This document shows positions 21,190-33,974 of a stretch of DNA of 64,000 nucleotides, in pieces. The translations under genes were made by a program, and so were the position numbers. The stretch comes from Hirundichthys speculiger. Its lineage: Eukaryota; Chordata; Actinopteri; Beloniformes; Exocoetidae. Under the pieces are notes generated by a model, which was given only the letters and a program-made list of their open reading frames with translations, had not been told where the DNA came from and did no database searches. The stretch covers positions 744,001-808,000 of the forward strand of contig JAGFBZ010000942.1 of the NCBI GenBank assembly GCA_018398805.1. The letters are read 5' to 3'. Within the stretch, counting starts at the first letter, position 1; every line of letters starts with the position of its first letter.

Positions 21190-22773
21190 AGAGACCCTTG
21201 GAAACCGTACACCTTCTCGCTCTGTGACTTACCATCTACGTGCACCCTGGGATTCTGGCCTCGTCTACCTGCCGGCCTGCCCGGCCCCCACTGGAGCTCC
21301 AAGACCAAAGACACTCAGCCAGAACTCTCCCTTCCAACATCCAGCATCCTCCTGGATTCACTGCCTGATCCCCCCCTGGAGAAATCTCTGTGGACAACCC
21401 CCTTGGACACTGCAATAAACACATTTTCCCCTCCCTATACCTTTTCCCTGTGTCTGTTCCTGGGTTCAAGCTCCTGGACGGCTTTCTAGCTGTGACAGGA
21501 ACAGGTTCAGACCTTTGCATTAACATTGGCCACCTGTGATTGGATTTTTCAGGCTGGAAAGAGAAGATATTTTAGTGCAAGGTTAGTGTTAGTCCAAAAA
21601 AGTTATTAAAAACTATTACAAGAACTTGACCAAGGCACAAAATCCCAACCTATTCTGTTTTCATGGCCATTGTACAGTGAGGTTTCTCCAGTCTTCTATG
21701 TTTGGAAGTTTATCTTCACTTCTTATCACAGAATATCAAGTCCTGGACCGTATTTGCATATATATGTGTGTATGCATGAATGTATGTGTGTTCTGGCTGA
21801 GTATTTTGGCACATTTAGTAACAGATGAGATTCCATTAATGGTTTACCTCTGGACCAGAGTCGAGTCTTTCAAATCTTTCCTGCTTTGGCTTAATGAAGA
21901 TCTACGTATTGAGTCGTTTTTCCCCGCCTGCTCATCCAAAAGTTTTAAGTTTAAACGATGGACGTTGCTTTGCAAACCCACTCTGTGGAAGCAAACCCAG
22001 GAATCTACAAGCAGACTTGATCAGACGCAGACTGGCGGTGAATATTCCCCACTCTTGGCAGCGATTCATAATGAACGAGCGGTATTTGTTCAGCTGTCAA
22101 CCTGCAGTAAGTGGCAGAAGTAATAAAGCCGATCTTTGTAACGTCAGCTTTAATCAACAATGCCTGCCGTGCTCTGTGCCCTTTAACATCATTTGTATGC
22201 AGTAATCAGCTCGCTGCTCACACAGACAGCTGTGGATATAATAGGTCACACACACAAAGCCGCTCGCACAGATTTGCCCCCGCAACACACAGAAGGCACC
22301 GATGGAGAAACAATATTTGCACACATTTCGCGGAACATTTTGATGCCCGCGCGAGTTCTCACATGTGCATGTGTGTACATGCTTAAATACACAGATACCC
22401 CGAGGGATTCCCTTTACCCCGCACGTGAACACATTCGCGCCGCTTTGTTGTGCAAACAAACGCGCGCCAAAGTGGCGGACCACGGACGAGGAGTAAAGGT
22501 TGGGAACAGTAGGGACGAGAGAACAGCAGATGTAAAGACGTGAGGGCGTTAACGGGAGGCGAACATGGAGGAGATGCGTCCTGTTGTGTGAACTCGTGGA
22601 GCCCAGTTAGCTGTAAGGGTGGGTGGGTGCTCGTTATCAGATCAGCCACACGTGACAGTGACGACAAAAACGAGAACTCGGCGAGCTGCTGGAGGACGAA
22701 AACTTCAGCAGGTGGAACTTGTCCGTGCCGCACCGTTGTTCCGGGCGATGAAGTTTGATGCCACAAAGTGAGA
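21190..22773. other. No gene seen
   Basis: Low-copy DNA. The part 22000-22230 is repeat-free with balanced composition and stands out as a possible conserved non-coding stretch. 22240-22760 is CpG-bearing and GC-richer. No coding signal was recognised. Confidence 0.45.
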
Positions 22774-22781
22774 GTCAGTAA

Positions 22782-23448
22782 TAGAGCTGGGCGATACGTG
22801 GAATTTTGGTATCGATCCAATATCAAGTAAATACAGGGCCGGTATCGCTGATACCGATACCAATACCAATACCAATACCAATACTTTTTCATATTAAGCT
22901 TAATCTATCATGAACTTTTGTGATCTTTGGATTATTTTGTTAAAGCCAAGAATAGAATTTCATCTTGTCTTCAACATTTCTGTGTAAATATTCCTTGGAT
23001 TTGAATTACTGTTCATAATCTTTATATTATATATTTCAATACTTGTGTAATTTGTTTTGCACTTTCCTGTTACTTTAACTTTAAAAATTTCCCCGCCATG
23101 GGATAGATAAAGGATTATTTTTATCTTTTTTTTAATCTTTTTTTTTATCTTAGATAACACCTTTCAATGGGACATCATGACATGTACTGGGTTATTTCAA
23201 GGTCTTAACTATATTTTTTTGAGTTGGCTCCATTAATATATAACTTAAGTAACATTTACTTTGAAAGTTAATATGAGTTGATGCTGAAGATGACCACTCT
23301 GGTCTACCTGGATCCTCTCTGTTGGACAGAAAAAAAAAGAAAAGAAAAAAAGCTTGAGTATTGATCTTTTTACAAGAGTATCGTTAGATATCAATACCAG
23401 TGTTGGTATCGATTAATATCAATGTTTAGATCGATCCGCCCACCTCTA
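22782..23448. mobile_element. hAT-type MITE with perfect 8-bp duplication
   Basis: Ends TAGAGCTGGGCGATAC and rc TAGAGGTGGGCGGATC; the flanks are identical GTCAGTAA at 22774-22781 and 23449-23456. The 667-bp interior starts with a short array of ACCAAT hexamers (about 22853-22884) and shows GGTATCGAT words near both ends. No transposase. Confidence 0.85.
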
Positions 23449-23479
23449 GTCAGTAATCAACAGGAGCACAGCAGATTCA

Positions 23480-23960
23480 GTCTGTTACAGGCAAAATACC
23501 AATTTATCAAATATTTTGAAAATGATCCATCAGGTTCAGTGTGCCGGAGTTCCCTCCAGGCTCATCAGGAGCCGCCTAGTCTGGCTGGCTTCCCCACCGT
23601 CACAGGCATGACCCGGGCAAGAAGCCCACCTTACCCAAAAACCAACAGAAATGGGTCCTGAATCCGCAGAGGACACCGGATGGCGCAGCCAGAGCACACT
23701 GATAACAACCATGGTGAGAGAGAGCCCCCAAAATCCCCCACCCCCATGCTGCTATCCTGCAGCTGGCGAGGTGTGCGCTCCCGGCCCTGGAGCGCACGGG
23801 GTGGAAAGGAGGCACCAGGCCCACAGAGAGGGCTCCAGACCCGGCACGCCCCGGGGTCGCCACTTCTCCAGTCGGAAAAATCGGCAGGAGGCTGGGCGAC
23901 CCAGGCGTGCCCGCAAAGCCAGGGAGGGATGGTGAGGGGGAGGGAACACCTGGCCCCCTC
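23480..23960. other. GC-rich tract, unresolved
   Basis: Much higher GC than the neighbours, with open frames on both strands that lack known motifs. Phrases such as 'agacccggcacgcccc' suggest an old repeat leader or a CpG-rich segment. Not assigned. Confidence 0.35.
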
Positions 23961-24058
23961 GTTTCAAATGTTTCAAACATTTTTTGCTTTTCATTTTTAC
24001 TGACAGACGACAGACCGAAAGGCTTCCATCAACATTCTTTAAATACAAGAGGGTCTGT

Positions 24059-24235
24059 TTCAGCTGTCGCCGGGTGAAAGGCGGGGCACATGAGACAACC
24101 CTTTATGATCGGTGAGCTTAGAAACCAGCAATCAGTCGAGCATGAGTGTTTCCGGATTGCAGGAGGAAGCCAACAGGCAGAAAGACCCCAGCTGAGATTC
24201 AAACAGGGAACCCTCTCACCCTCTCATGTACGCCC
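24059..24235. repeat. Teleost interspersed repeat (LINE-tail type)
   Basis: Contains, in order, CAGCTGTCGCCGGGTGAAAG and GCGGGGCACA, then TTTCCGGATTGCAGGAGGAA, then CCCAGCTGAGATTCAAACAG and GGAACC. This is the order of a very common fish repeat ('cagctgtcattgggcgagaggcggggtaca ... ggattcgaacccagga'). The stretch at 50240-50375 appears to be the same family in reverse. Confidence 0.55.
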
Positions 24236-25290
24236 TGCCCCTAAAACGATCTCAAAACATCCGAGATATGAAATCACTCACAGCCAACATCTAAGAAAAG
24301 TGAAGTGGAAGCCACATGCTTTGATTCTGAAGCGCATCCGTCTGATGTTTGGTGCCTCATCTGAGGTTGTGATGTAGCATGAACATCCTCGATAAATCTG
24401 ACAACCCTCATAAGCATCATATTTCACACCATAAAAAGACTTCCTGGGAGTCTTCCTTGTGGCATCAGTGGGAAGAGATAAGACTCGCCGACGAGCAGCT
24501 GGGTGGGAAGGCTGCTTCCGAGACCCATCACTCACGGGAGAGGCCTCGGAGCGGCGCACCGCCTGGAAACCACCAATAGGGCGAGCGTCATGGGAGGTAG
24601 CTGTTCCGCCAGCACACGCAGAGAAATAAATACAAATATACCACGTAGCTGAGGGGAAAATAGAGATCACTAGGGGTGAACAATGGCGCAGCTGGAGCTG
24701 GAACATCCCTCTTCTGCTCCCCCTTTTTTTTTTTTTTTGCTCCATGACTCTCAGCGTCATCGCTTCCTCTCTCTCTCCCCGTTCTCCCCCTGATCCTTTT
24801 ATCGTAACCTTTCCTCGCAACCGCCTGTTATTCTCCCACCTGCTATTCTTTTGGTCTCTGGCTCCTCGCCTGTAGTTTCTCCCTCCGTCTCTCCTTCTCG
24901 CCGCCGCGCCCCCCCGTAGCCCCCTCCTGTCATCTTCTCCCTCATTCAACCTTATCCAGTCTCGTCCCGTCACCTTTCTGTCCCCTCTCCCCCCATCCCC
25001 ACTTTTCACCCCCCAAGTCCTTTTCCATCAACCTCCCTCCTTGCCTTCTGTAACCTTTCTCTTAAAGACATGTAGACCCATGTATGTCACTTCACACTCC
25101 CACCTCCTCTCTCATTTTTCACACCTTCCCCTTGACTCTCGTCACCTCCTGTCACTTTACCTTGTTACATGACCCACATACAGCAGATCCTGTAAACCCC
25201 CCCCTCCTCTTACCAGCTACCAGTCTTTGCTCTTCTCCCTGTTTCAAGTCAGCTGGTCAGCCACCATGTACTTACTGTCATCCTTGTGCA

Positions 25291-25291
<1 letters not shown>

Positions 25292-25338
<47 letters not shown>
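25292..25338. repeat. CA microsatellite, about 47 bp
   Basis: Uninterrupted CA dinucleotides. Confidence 0.97.
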
Positions 25339-25340
<2 letters not shown>

Positions 25341-26246
25341 GGCCTACTTCCCCCCACAATGCTTTAACCTTTTCTTACTAAAAGCCAGTGGTCATGTTAA
25401 AACACCACCTGGTCGGTTTCATTTCTCAGTTGGCTAGTTGAAGGCTAATTATTGATCTGTGAAGCTATAAAACTTTTACTAAAGCCAACAACACCTTTTT
25501 CCAACCAAATGTCAAGTTGGCACACATTTGCCAGAGTTGGTCGAAGTCAGCTGCTGACAATTTGGTGTTGAAAAGGGCTCCAAAAGATGGACTTGCACGG
25601 GGTTTGTCCAGTTCTTTTAATACACAGTGTGCATGAAGAAGTCGAGCATTTGAGCGACAGAAAATGCGTAAAGTGTGTGGTTGATGGGGGGAAAAACAGA
25701 GAACATGTCCTCCAAAAACGATGCACTAATGGACAAAAAAACCCATATGTATAATTTTCTTTCTTGCTTTTTGGGGTTTTTTTCTTTTTGAAATCACTGG
25801 ATGACAGGAATACACGCATCCTGCACGTGACTCCTGTTTGTCAGATTCACAGAAAACTTTAAGGTTTAGAAACGCTCAAAATGTTCAAAGATCCCTTCGA
25901 TATAATTTCAGTGCCGCCTGTCAAGCACAAGCACGTGAACACAAAAACACCAGTCTCACAGAGAAAAGTGCTGTTTAAATAATAATCTGTACATCTGTGA
26001 ACCCTTAAAGAAAATCCAAAAGAAGCAGATACTATAAAGTCAGCTTGTGCAAAGATGCGTCAGTCCTGTAACACCTACTCCTTTTTTATAATGTGTTTTC
26101 TCTTTCTGAATCTAATGAGTAACTTTATAATTGTATAATTTCTACCTGACATTTGTGATTTCTGCTGCCTATTTCGACCAACTCTACCTTTTAAAGGAGG
26201 TTATTCATCTCAGTGGGATCTTCCTGCTTAAAGAAAGGTTAAAACC

Positions 26247-26270
26247 ATATATATATATATATATATATAT
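26247..26270. repeat. AT microsatellite, about 24 bp
   Basis: Alternating A and T between CC and GTATATG. Confidence 0.95.
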
Positions 26271-28680
26271 GTATATGATGTTTGCCAGGAGTTCATGTGA
26301 TTAATTAAGATCTGATTTAAGAATATATATATCTGGCTTCTCAGTCTTGGATCAGTGAGGGAATTTCAACTATCAAAACAAAACACTTTTATTGACTAGG
26401 TTAAGTAGTAAATTAAACACCTCTCTCATGTATACCTGCACACCTTCAGTATTTAAGATAGAATTGGTCGTACCTGAATAAATTCTTGCATTATCGCTGT
26501 GTTTCAATGTAATTGAGCCGTTAGTATCACAGGCATCTTAAATATTTGAATCATCCATTTGTTTTAAGAGTGAAAACTTGTCAAAAAGGCATATTTCTGT
26601 TAAAGGAAACAGCATTATGGGATCTGGAAGGACAGTCTGCTGGCCGAACTGGTCCTCCAGTTCAAAAAAAAAAAAAAAGAAAGAAAAAAACTATCTGTCC
26701 ATGTTTAAAGCTCACAAACACTCTTTGATAGACTTCTATAAATCATCACACATCCGTCACTGCCAGGAACCTCTGGATCATGTGAGCAGAGATTTCACTT
26801 AATGCAGTCTGTAGAAATCTAGGCTGCTGGAGAAGAAAGAACCAGAAGACCTCAGACTCATTTCTGCATAGACGTATAAACTTGTTGTTATAATAATTAC
26901 ACAGCAAGACGTCGATGTTTATATTAGATCTCAACTCCAACTTCTAATTATCCACAGTTAACAAGCATCAGCTATTTCTTGTTCTCCCTGCACTTTGGAC
27001 GGCATCATTTTTTTCCCCAGACATTGTTTTGTTACGCTGATAAATAAGAAAAGCTTTCATTCTGCTCACAACTTTGATGTCAAGCGTTGCTATTTTTGCA
27101 GCACCTGTGCAGCTTGAGTGGAGCTGAGACCTGCTGGAGTTAGAGAGGCTGTGGGCGTCCATCATCATTATTCTCACTGCGAGTGAAGACGACACGACTT
27201 TGTCACATAACAAGCATGTTAATGGAAACAGCGGCTCTGTTTTATCGCCATTAAGAAATATCACTTCAGCTTTGCAGCAGCTACTGTGTTGTATCGTTGA
27301 ACATGGACCAGAATAATTAGAAGAAGGAGTTTTCTAAGAACCTCAGGAGGAAAACGATAGCTAAGCCTGTAAAAGATAAATGCAATAAAGCCATTTCTGT
27401 GCAGCTTCACGTTCTAATAACTATACTGCCTAATGATTTTTGGCAGCTGTAACGTCCCCGGGGCCAAACACCCTTGACGTGGCCCAAAAAAGGAAATGCA
27501 ACTACAGGTGGATCAGAAAGATCATCAATGCAGACGGTCGAAGGAGAGCCAAGAAAAGCATCCACAGACTGAAGCTGTACTTCAAGGTCAAGGTCATTCA
27601 TCACCTTTATTACAATAACGGACTTCGTTATTAAAGTATCAAATCCCTCTGTGAGCCCCGATGGCGCTGCTATTAAACATCCATGCAATGACGTTACAGT
27701 GTGGAGGAAGCAAGCTGAGACAGCTGGAGCCAAATACCTGCTGAACCAAATAAGCTTGTCATTGAGAACTCCAGAGATCGCTTGTTGGCAGTGATCCCTC
27801 CTTAAGGTCGAAATCGCCATCGTCTTTGCCCATATCACTGTCAGCTTTATGCAGCATATAGCATGTGAAAGTTTTAGTTGGGTTGGTTTTTTTTTTCCAG
27901 AAAAAAGCATGACATGATTTGTGCTTTTTGTTTTTTTTTTGCAAACAAATTTGTCCACATCTGTATGCAGCATCACATCTCTCCTCAGTCTGAACTGTTG
28001 CCTGCTGTTCGCTCTGCCTCATGGTTTATATGTATCCTGCATTTTCTGGGCTATTTCCATGCTGTGTCAGTCTCAGCGTCTGCCTTCATGCATACAAAAA
28101 TGCATTTGTGTTCATCTACTGTAGACAAGTGGCTCATGGACATAAAACTTCTTCCCCACCTTTCATCTCCTGCCAGGTGGCCTTAGATATTTCTGTCGAG
28201 ATGTGTTCATTCCACCCGTTTGTCTTAACGCTGCTTTTAATGCTGTCCTTGGTTTAACAGGAGGCTCATTCAGTGCTGCAACATTATTCAAACCTACTTT
28301 AAAAATAAAATGAATGTAAATTAACTCATTTTGTAAAGTTGGAATATCAATTAAAGTTATTGCACAACAACAAATGGCTGGGAGAGAAAGATACAGAGCA
28401 AAAACTGACAGTTTGACTATCAAAAAAGGGGGGGATTTTGTTTCTTTTTTCATTTTCTGTTTCATACTGCTGAAAACAGGAGCTCTCTGAGAACATCACA
28501 CGTATTATTTGAAGGAAAAGAAAAAAACAAATGGTGCCATTTTTATCCGCTTGGTGGCAGTAACGCGTTGAAGTTGGGGCTCTTTGCAGACACGACCAGT
28601 CTCAGTAAAAAAGCAACAAACTATTTTCTACCTTAAAACAACCACTGTGTTCCACTATGATGCTGCGGAGAAACTACATT

Positions 28681-28880
28681 GATCCAAGGCAAAGAAGCAA
28701 CACATCTGTCCCTTCATGGGCGGCGTGACGTGGGAAAAGTGGTCGAACGGACAGATGTGTAGCTTCTTTGCTTTGGATCTATGCAAAGAAGCTACTCATC
28801 TGTCCCTTCATGGGTGGCGTGATGTGGGTAAAGTGGTCGAAGGAACAGATGTGGACTCCGTTGGGTAAAGTGGTCGAAGG
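28681..28880. repeat. Inverted plus direct repeat cluster
   Basis: A 31-bp arm at 28681-28711 recurs in inverse at 28749-28779 with three mismatches (core ACACATCTGTCC / GGACAGATGTGT). The arm with its loop then recurs directly about 94 bases on (AAAGAAGC at 28691 and 28785; CATCTGTCCCTTCATGGG in both). AAGTGGTCGAA occurs three times. Confidence 0.85.
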
Positions 28881-28929
28881 ATCCTTCTGCACAGAGAAGG
28901 CAGAAGGCAGTGATTCAGAGAGAGATTAA

Positions 28930-29100
28930 GGACAAAAGGACTGTAACGACCCAGAGACGATGGGAGATGGTTTACACGCGACTCCACCGTTTATAAACTG
29001 GGAACTCCACATCAGCCACCGACAAATCCTTCTGGATGGAGGATGAAACATCTTCATCAAGTAAAAGAAGTCCAGTTTGGACTTCTTGCCTTTGAGTACA
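28930..29100. repeat. Interspersed repeat, also at 38440-38580 in reverse
   Basis: The order 'tttataaac', 'gggaactccac', 'cttctggatggaggatgaaac' style words and 'aagtccagtt' matches a common teleost repeat whose body reads GGATGAGAGGTGAAAC. The copy at 38440-38580 reads GAGAGGTGAAACATCTCATT on the other strand. Confidence 0.5.
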
Positions 29101-30490
29101 TGTTCCGGCATGTTTACATGTCATCATGTATATGTACCAAGTGTTCATTAGAAAAAATTAAAATAAAATAAATAAACTCAGGTCTCCATGGGTATATCCG
29201 ACACCAAACACCTCAACTCCCAAGGATCTGTAATCCACCCAAACGCCAGCTTCAGAACTGTGCGACAGGTTAAAACAGAAATCGATGGTGGAAGGATGAA
29301 ATTACACAGATCTCCTGCAAACCAGTAGGAGCCTGAACACATAGTGAAAGAAGAGAAGTAAACCAGACGGGAGAAAAATTATTCTAGATGGCTGCAAAAA
29401 ACAACGAAAACAGAAAAAACAACCCACTCACAGGCCGTTATTGAGTCTGAAGACTGCACCAAAATATAAATGAAGGGCCAGAGTGGCTGTAAAAGGAATC
29501 TTGCACAGATCCCCGCTTCGACTCTGCGTCTGTATACTAGAAAATACAGCTTTAATTGGGTTTATGAAGCGAAGACTGCTGAAAGCAATATAGCGCCAGA
29601 ACATTTGCAGCAGCCGCATTTTGACACGGGGAGAGGGGTTAAGCCGTAGAACATTTTGCAGCAAAAGAGGGAGACAATTTGTCAGGATTTAATGAAGAGA
29701 AAGAGAGAGCGAACGTCAGAATTATATTCCTCAAACAGACACTTACTGATCATGAGTTAATGCGAATGTTACGCTGCACCGAGCCTGTTGTAAAAACGGA
29801 TGATAAGTTGGCGATGTGTTCTCAGTAAATTGGGATAATTTGTCACAGTCACGTTTTTGTCAGCGATCCACCGATGGCTTGTATGGACTCAGAAAAGCAC
29901 GGCTGTGTGTACATATGAGTGATAAACAACTAATGTCACTCCGCTCGTACCTCTGTTCTGTCGGATGTGGGTGTATTTATGTTTGGCTCAGTTTCTTAAG
30001 GTTGTTCTCCTGGACTTCTTTCTCCCCAGTCTGCAGCAGCTCTTTGGTTTTGTGTGCATTGATGTATACAACATATTTCAATGCTTTCAAAAGGTTCCCT
30101 ATCTTTGCCCAGCCAAACCCCCCCCCCCGTCCCTCCCCCCCCTCCCTCCTCTGCTCCCAGGTGTGTTATTTATGAGTCAGCCTGCTGGCCTGTGAATGTC
30201 TCTCCCTCCATTTTACGCGGGCCTCCTTCAGAAATCATTAGACTGTGAAGGGGAATCTACCCACCACTGAAAGGGAAGGAAAGTGCCCATTTTTCCTCTT
30301 CTCGGTTTCCGCCTCACAGCTGTTACAAATGGACGGCTGTTTTTGGAAATGCAACTTTTGTCAGAGGTGGAGGAAGGTGTCTGGGACGACATTTGGTGAA
30401 CGTAGCTGAAGCGCCATGAGGAACGAGTGTAAAGGAGCTGCTGCTCAGCTGCAGCTGAAGCTGCCCAAACGCTCGTCACATTTAAGGACG
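29101..30490. other. No gene seen
   Basis: Low-copy DNA. 29430-29700 and 30190-30350 are repeat-free and balanced in composition. A C-rich tract occupies 30118-30150. No coding motif. Confidence 0.45.
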
Positions 30491-30498
30491 GCATCACC

Positions 30499-31279
30499 TA
30501 GGGTTGCCACCTTCCAGACATGAAAATAAGGAACAATTCTGTATTTTACGGGATGGGTGGCAACCGTAGGCTAGGCATTTTTTCAATTATTTTTAATTAA
30601 TCAAAATAGTAATCAACGTCAAATGTTTAGTTCATTTAACCGCGATGTGTATTTGAGGTTATTTCACCCAGCCCCGTGTCACGGCCGTTAAAAGATTTTT
30701 TCATGCTTTATTTAGTCATGTCCAATAAAGTGAGCACTAATCTGGAGACTGCAGTTGATACTAATAGCAGATGACATCAGGACCTCCAAAGCTGCAATGT
30801 TTGACATCAGTCTGAAAGCAGTTGCGATTTAAAAATGATAGAAAAGAAAAGGGGGCGCGGGATCACCGTAGCGTGAACGGTGATTGAACATTGGGGTAGA
30901 CATTTTTAAAATGTGCAGGTAGCAGCGCAGCACCGGCGTCTGTGGTAACTAGGCAACCGTGACAGCGTGGGGAGGGGCCAGGCACTGAGAGTGACAAGAT
31001 GACTGGCACACACTTTTATAAAGATATGGGCACAGAGCGCAGCAGGTCCTGTTGTCCCACCACAAAGATTTTGCTGGCCTAAATGTTTCCTCTGTTACTC
31101 TGTTTTATTTTGTTCATTATTGTTAAATTTAGAGTTGATGTGTGTGTGACAGACGTGTGTATGGGGCGTTAATGAAAATACGGGACAAATCGCGTTCCGT
31201 ATTGAACTAATATGGGACGCAACATTTTTTTCTCAAATAAAGGACAATTCCGTATTTTACGGGACGGGTGGCAACCCTA
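30499..31279. mobile_element. hAT-type MITE with perfect 8-bp duplication
   Basis: Ends are TAGGGTTGCCACC and GGTGGCAACCCTA; flanks are GCATCACC at 30491-30498 and 31280-31287. The first 70 bases (30499-30568) already form a complete mini-element, because the right-end sequence (GTATTTTACGGG..GGTGGCAACC) occurs both at 30540 and at 31250. The terminus is shared with the hAT element at 14933-16329. Confidence 0.88.
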
Positions 31280-31287
31280 GCATCACC

Positions 31288-31425
31288 TAGCATGCGTTCA
31301 TGTCTGCAGCTAGCATGCGTTCATGTCTGCAGCTAGCATGCATTCATGTCTGCGGCTAGCATGCGTTCATGTCTGCAGCTAGCATGCGTTCATGTCTGCA
31401 GCTAGCATGCGTTCATGTCTGCGGC
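31288..31425. repeat. Minisatellite, six 23-bp units
   Basis: TAGCATGCGTTCATGTCTGC plus AGC or GGC repeats six times with two or three substitutions. It starts at the base after the MITE target duplication. Confidence 0.95.
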
Positions 31426-31548
31426 TGGAGATCTTCACTCGTCCACTGACAAAGGTCAGCTCGTGAGGTGCAACAGAAGCTGCACACAAGCCAACGAAGT
31501 GAGAAGCTCAGTGCAGACTTGCTGTGAGCCTTGATCACCGTCACGAGC

Positions 31549-31644
31549 CAGCTGCTCTACTCACCAGCTGCTCTACTCACCAGCTGCTCTACTCACCAGC
31601 TGCTCTACTCACCAACTGCTCTACTCACCAGCTGCTCTACTCAC
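31549..31644. repeat. Minisatellite, six 16-bp units
   Basis: CAGCTGCTCTACTCAC six times, with one G-to-A change in unit five. It creates an open frame by repetition only; no gene is implied. Confidence 0.96.
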
Positions 31645-32218
31645 AAGTCTATGCAGGAGAAAAAGTGCACAAACTGGAGAACACATGCAGGCTTGAAGCT
31701 TCTGAATGCGTTTTTGTGACAGGCTCTCACTGTCTAACTGAACAGACCTTCCAACGTTTGAGTTAGAGATGGTTAAGTGATGATTAAAATTAATAAGAAG
31801 GAGACCTATTTTTTTATCTACGTCTTTTTTTCGTCATCTCATTCATCAAAGAAATCACTGGCTTGGTCAAGTTTTGTAAACCAGCGGCGACGCAGAAACA
31901 TGACACGCAGCGAGCGAGCGAGCAGCAGGAATTTATCAACCAAAAACAGTGGAGAGCAATGAGCTGAGATCTGTAGAAGTTGTAACCTAAAGAGCAAATC
32001 CACGTGAGGTCACACGCACCCCTGCGCCAGGGTCTCCGGTTTGAAACCCATTTGCTGACTGAGGAGTCCTTTTATTTAACGTAAAGGTCTTCGAAGGTCA
32101 TGTAAAATTTACAGCATATGGCAAACGGTGGCTTTACAGACAGTGGCGATGCTGCCATCTGGAGGATCTGAACACTAACTACGATGTTCAAAACTCTGAT
32201 ATTTATTTTGAAGTTCTG
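31645..32218. other. No gene seen
   Basis: Low-copy DNA. A phrase at 32029-32045 (GGTCTCCGGTTTGAAACCC) faintly resembles a tRNA-derived SINE B box but lacks supporting structure. Confidence 0.45.
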
Positions 32219-32300
32219 CCTAGCAACCCCAGTGACACATATTAGATCCAACTGACGTCTATAGACGTCAATGGCAGTGAATGAGTTAACTTTAAAATGG
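32219..32300. repeat. Repeat piece with 16-bp perfect palindrome
   Basis: GACGTCTATAGACGTC at 32254-32269 is its own reverse complement. It sits in the phrase '...caatggcagtgaatgagttaa', common in fish repeats. Confidence 0.5.
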
Positions 32301-32539
32301 CCCTGAAATAAGCCAGCAATATTTGGAACTGACGAACGGAAACACCAAGTGTATCAGCGTTAAACTCAGCTTTGTCTCACAAGAGCAAGAGATGGGAGAT
32401 GCAGGGACGTGTGTCAGCCAATCAGCGTACAGACCACCGACGGCACAGTAATGCCCGTCATAGCAGCCAATCACAGGCCTCAATTTTCATTCATGGGGCA
32501 TCCCGTGTAGCCTCTTGCTTCCTGAGACTCGTTCTTTAT

Positions 32540-32671
32540 GTGATAGGTTTCGCTTCAGCCTTGTGCACTTCGCTTGAATTTTTTTCGTTTTTTTTCAATT
32601 TATTTATTTATTTGAATATATGATGTACTGAGACTGATTCCTGAGACCGCGAACTGTGAGGGTTCACTGTA
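32540..32671. mobile_element. Tigger/pogo-like terminus (weak)
   Basis: GTGCACTTCGCTTGAATTTT and the closing CGCGAACTGTGAGGGTTCAC TGTA resemble Tigger-type ends inserting at TA. The other end was not found. Confidence 0.3.
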
Positions 32672-33974
32672 TTCTCAAAAGACCCCAAAGCTTTGAACAG
32701 AAGTAGTGGAGTTAGCTGATATTATAATACATTGTTCCCTGACTTACCTTTCAGTGGGAATGTTTTAAAAGTGGCAGTGCTACTGGGCGACACAGCAACT
32801 TAATGATATTCCATCTCTGTGGGTTTGTTGGCGTTTTATACCGTCTGTGGCTGAGACTGTGGTTTCCTCTTCGAGGGACACTGTACATGGGGTACTAACA
32901 GCCACAGACAGAATACCTTGATGCTTTTCATCTTCAGTTCTACAGTTGTGCTTGTAAAGCTTTACAGAGCCACTGGTTTTTGTATAAAAGCACTCCACCA
33001 GACCGAAAGTGCTCATGTTCTGACTGACTCTGTATCAAGAGTTGGTAAAATGGGCATCTGTATTTTCATTTTTATGATGAAACATAGATTCTGGTCTATC
33101 TTCATGATACAACCCCCCCGGCTCTTCTTTCGCTCTTGTCCTTTTCTTCTCCCCTTTACTTGCTTTGCTCTCCTCTTCTCCCTCCCTCCCAGTCTGCTGT
33201 CCCGTGATTGCGCTGTCTTGTTTATATATATTTTTCTCTCTCTTATCTTCTGTCAGGCAGGAAAACAGCCATTTGGGGTCCTGCCGACACCAATTTCCAG
33301 CACCAGTGCAACACACACACAGAGGCGATTACCAATCTCCCTTGCCTGCCACCCTGCTCTAATATAGCTCTCAACACAGTCTCGCATCATCTTTTCATCT
33401 CTCCCTCCCTCTATCATTTTCTGATCCTACGAGCACCTCGAGCACCTGTCTTCTTTCTTTGCCTCTTCCTTTACCAATCTCTGAACCTCTGTCTCATCCT
33501 TCCTCACCACATATCCCCTTTGTTTTTAATTCTTAAACCCTATTAGCTTCTATACCTTTTTGCTTTCTCCTCCTACTACATCTATCTATCCATCTGCAGT
33601 AATGAGGAAACGGGGACTGTTCAGCTGGCCTATTTGTGTGTGTTTCTCTTCATAAGACGATGGGGGATTGCTTTTCAGATGGATTAATTTGCCTTGGCAC
33701 AGTTCTGCCCTGTGTCTTGTCAGTCTGTGTGTGTCTGCAGACTTACCATCTCCTCGGTGATCTCTAATGTCACACAGCCTTCCCACTCTCATCCAATCAA
33801 TCTTTCATTGCCAGTGAGTCTGGGCAGACATCTCTTTCAGCTACATTTGACAGACACATAAAAAACTTCACTGTGTGCACACATGAATTGTGCCATTTTT
33901 TTTTATGTGTCTCATTCCAGATGATTCTGTCAAATAAATATTTTAGGAGAAAGCATAGAAACCTCAAATTGCCA
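32672..33974. other. No gene identified
   Basis: Pyrimidine-rich sequence (33110-33590) between low-copy stretches. Open frames here follow composition bias. Nothing recognised. Confidence 0.45.

Larger units (their letters stand above)
24236..28680. other. No gene identified; long low-copy stretch
   Basis: Includes a T run and CT-rich tract at 24725-25040, the CA and TA microsatellites listed separately, an A-rich tract at 26665-26690, and AT-rich sequence beyond. 27430-27640 has a 64-codon basic frame (RKIINADGRRRAKKSIHRL) with no recognised family. Confidence 0.45.

Noticed and set aside
23600..23980. 126-codon Pro/Ser/Gly-rich frame in the GC-rich tract
   Set aside because: Overlapping open frames on both strands indicate base composition; no domain.
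24278..25009. 243-codon minus-strand frame rich in Arg and Gly
   Set aside because: It is antisense to a CT-rich tract and has no conserved motif; composition artefact.
28930..29100. Hammerhead-ribozyme-like core (GATGA...GAAAC) in the repeat family at 28930 and 38440
   Set aside because: The exact CTGATGA box and pairing helices are not present in either copy; resemblance is too slight.
31524..31766. Repetitive 80-codon frame
   Set aside because: A 16-bp minisatellite read in all three frames; no start, domain or downstream continuity.
32020..32060. tRNA-like or SINE B-box phrase GGTTTGAAACCC
   Set aside because: No A box at the right distance, no cloverleaf and no tail.
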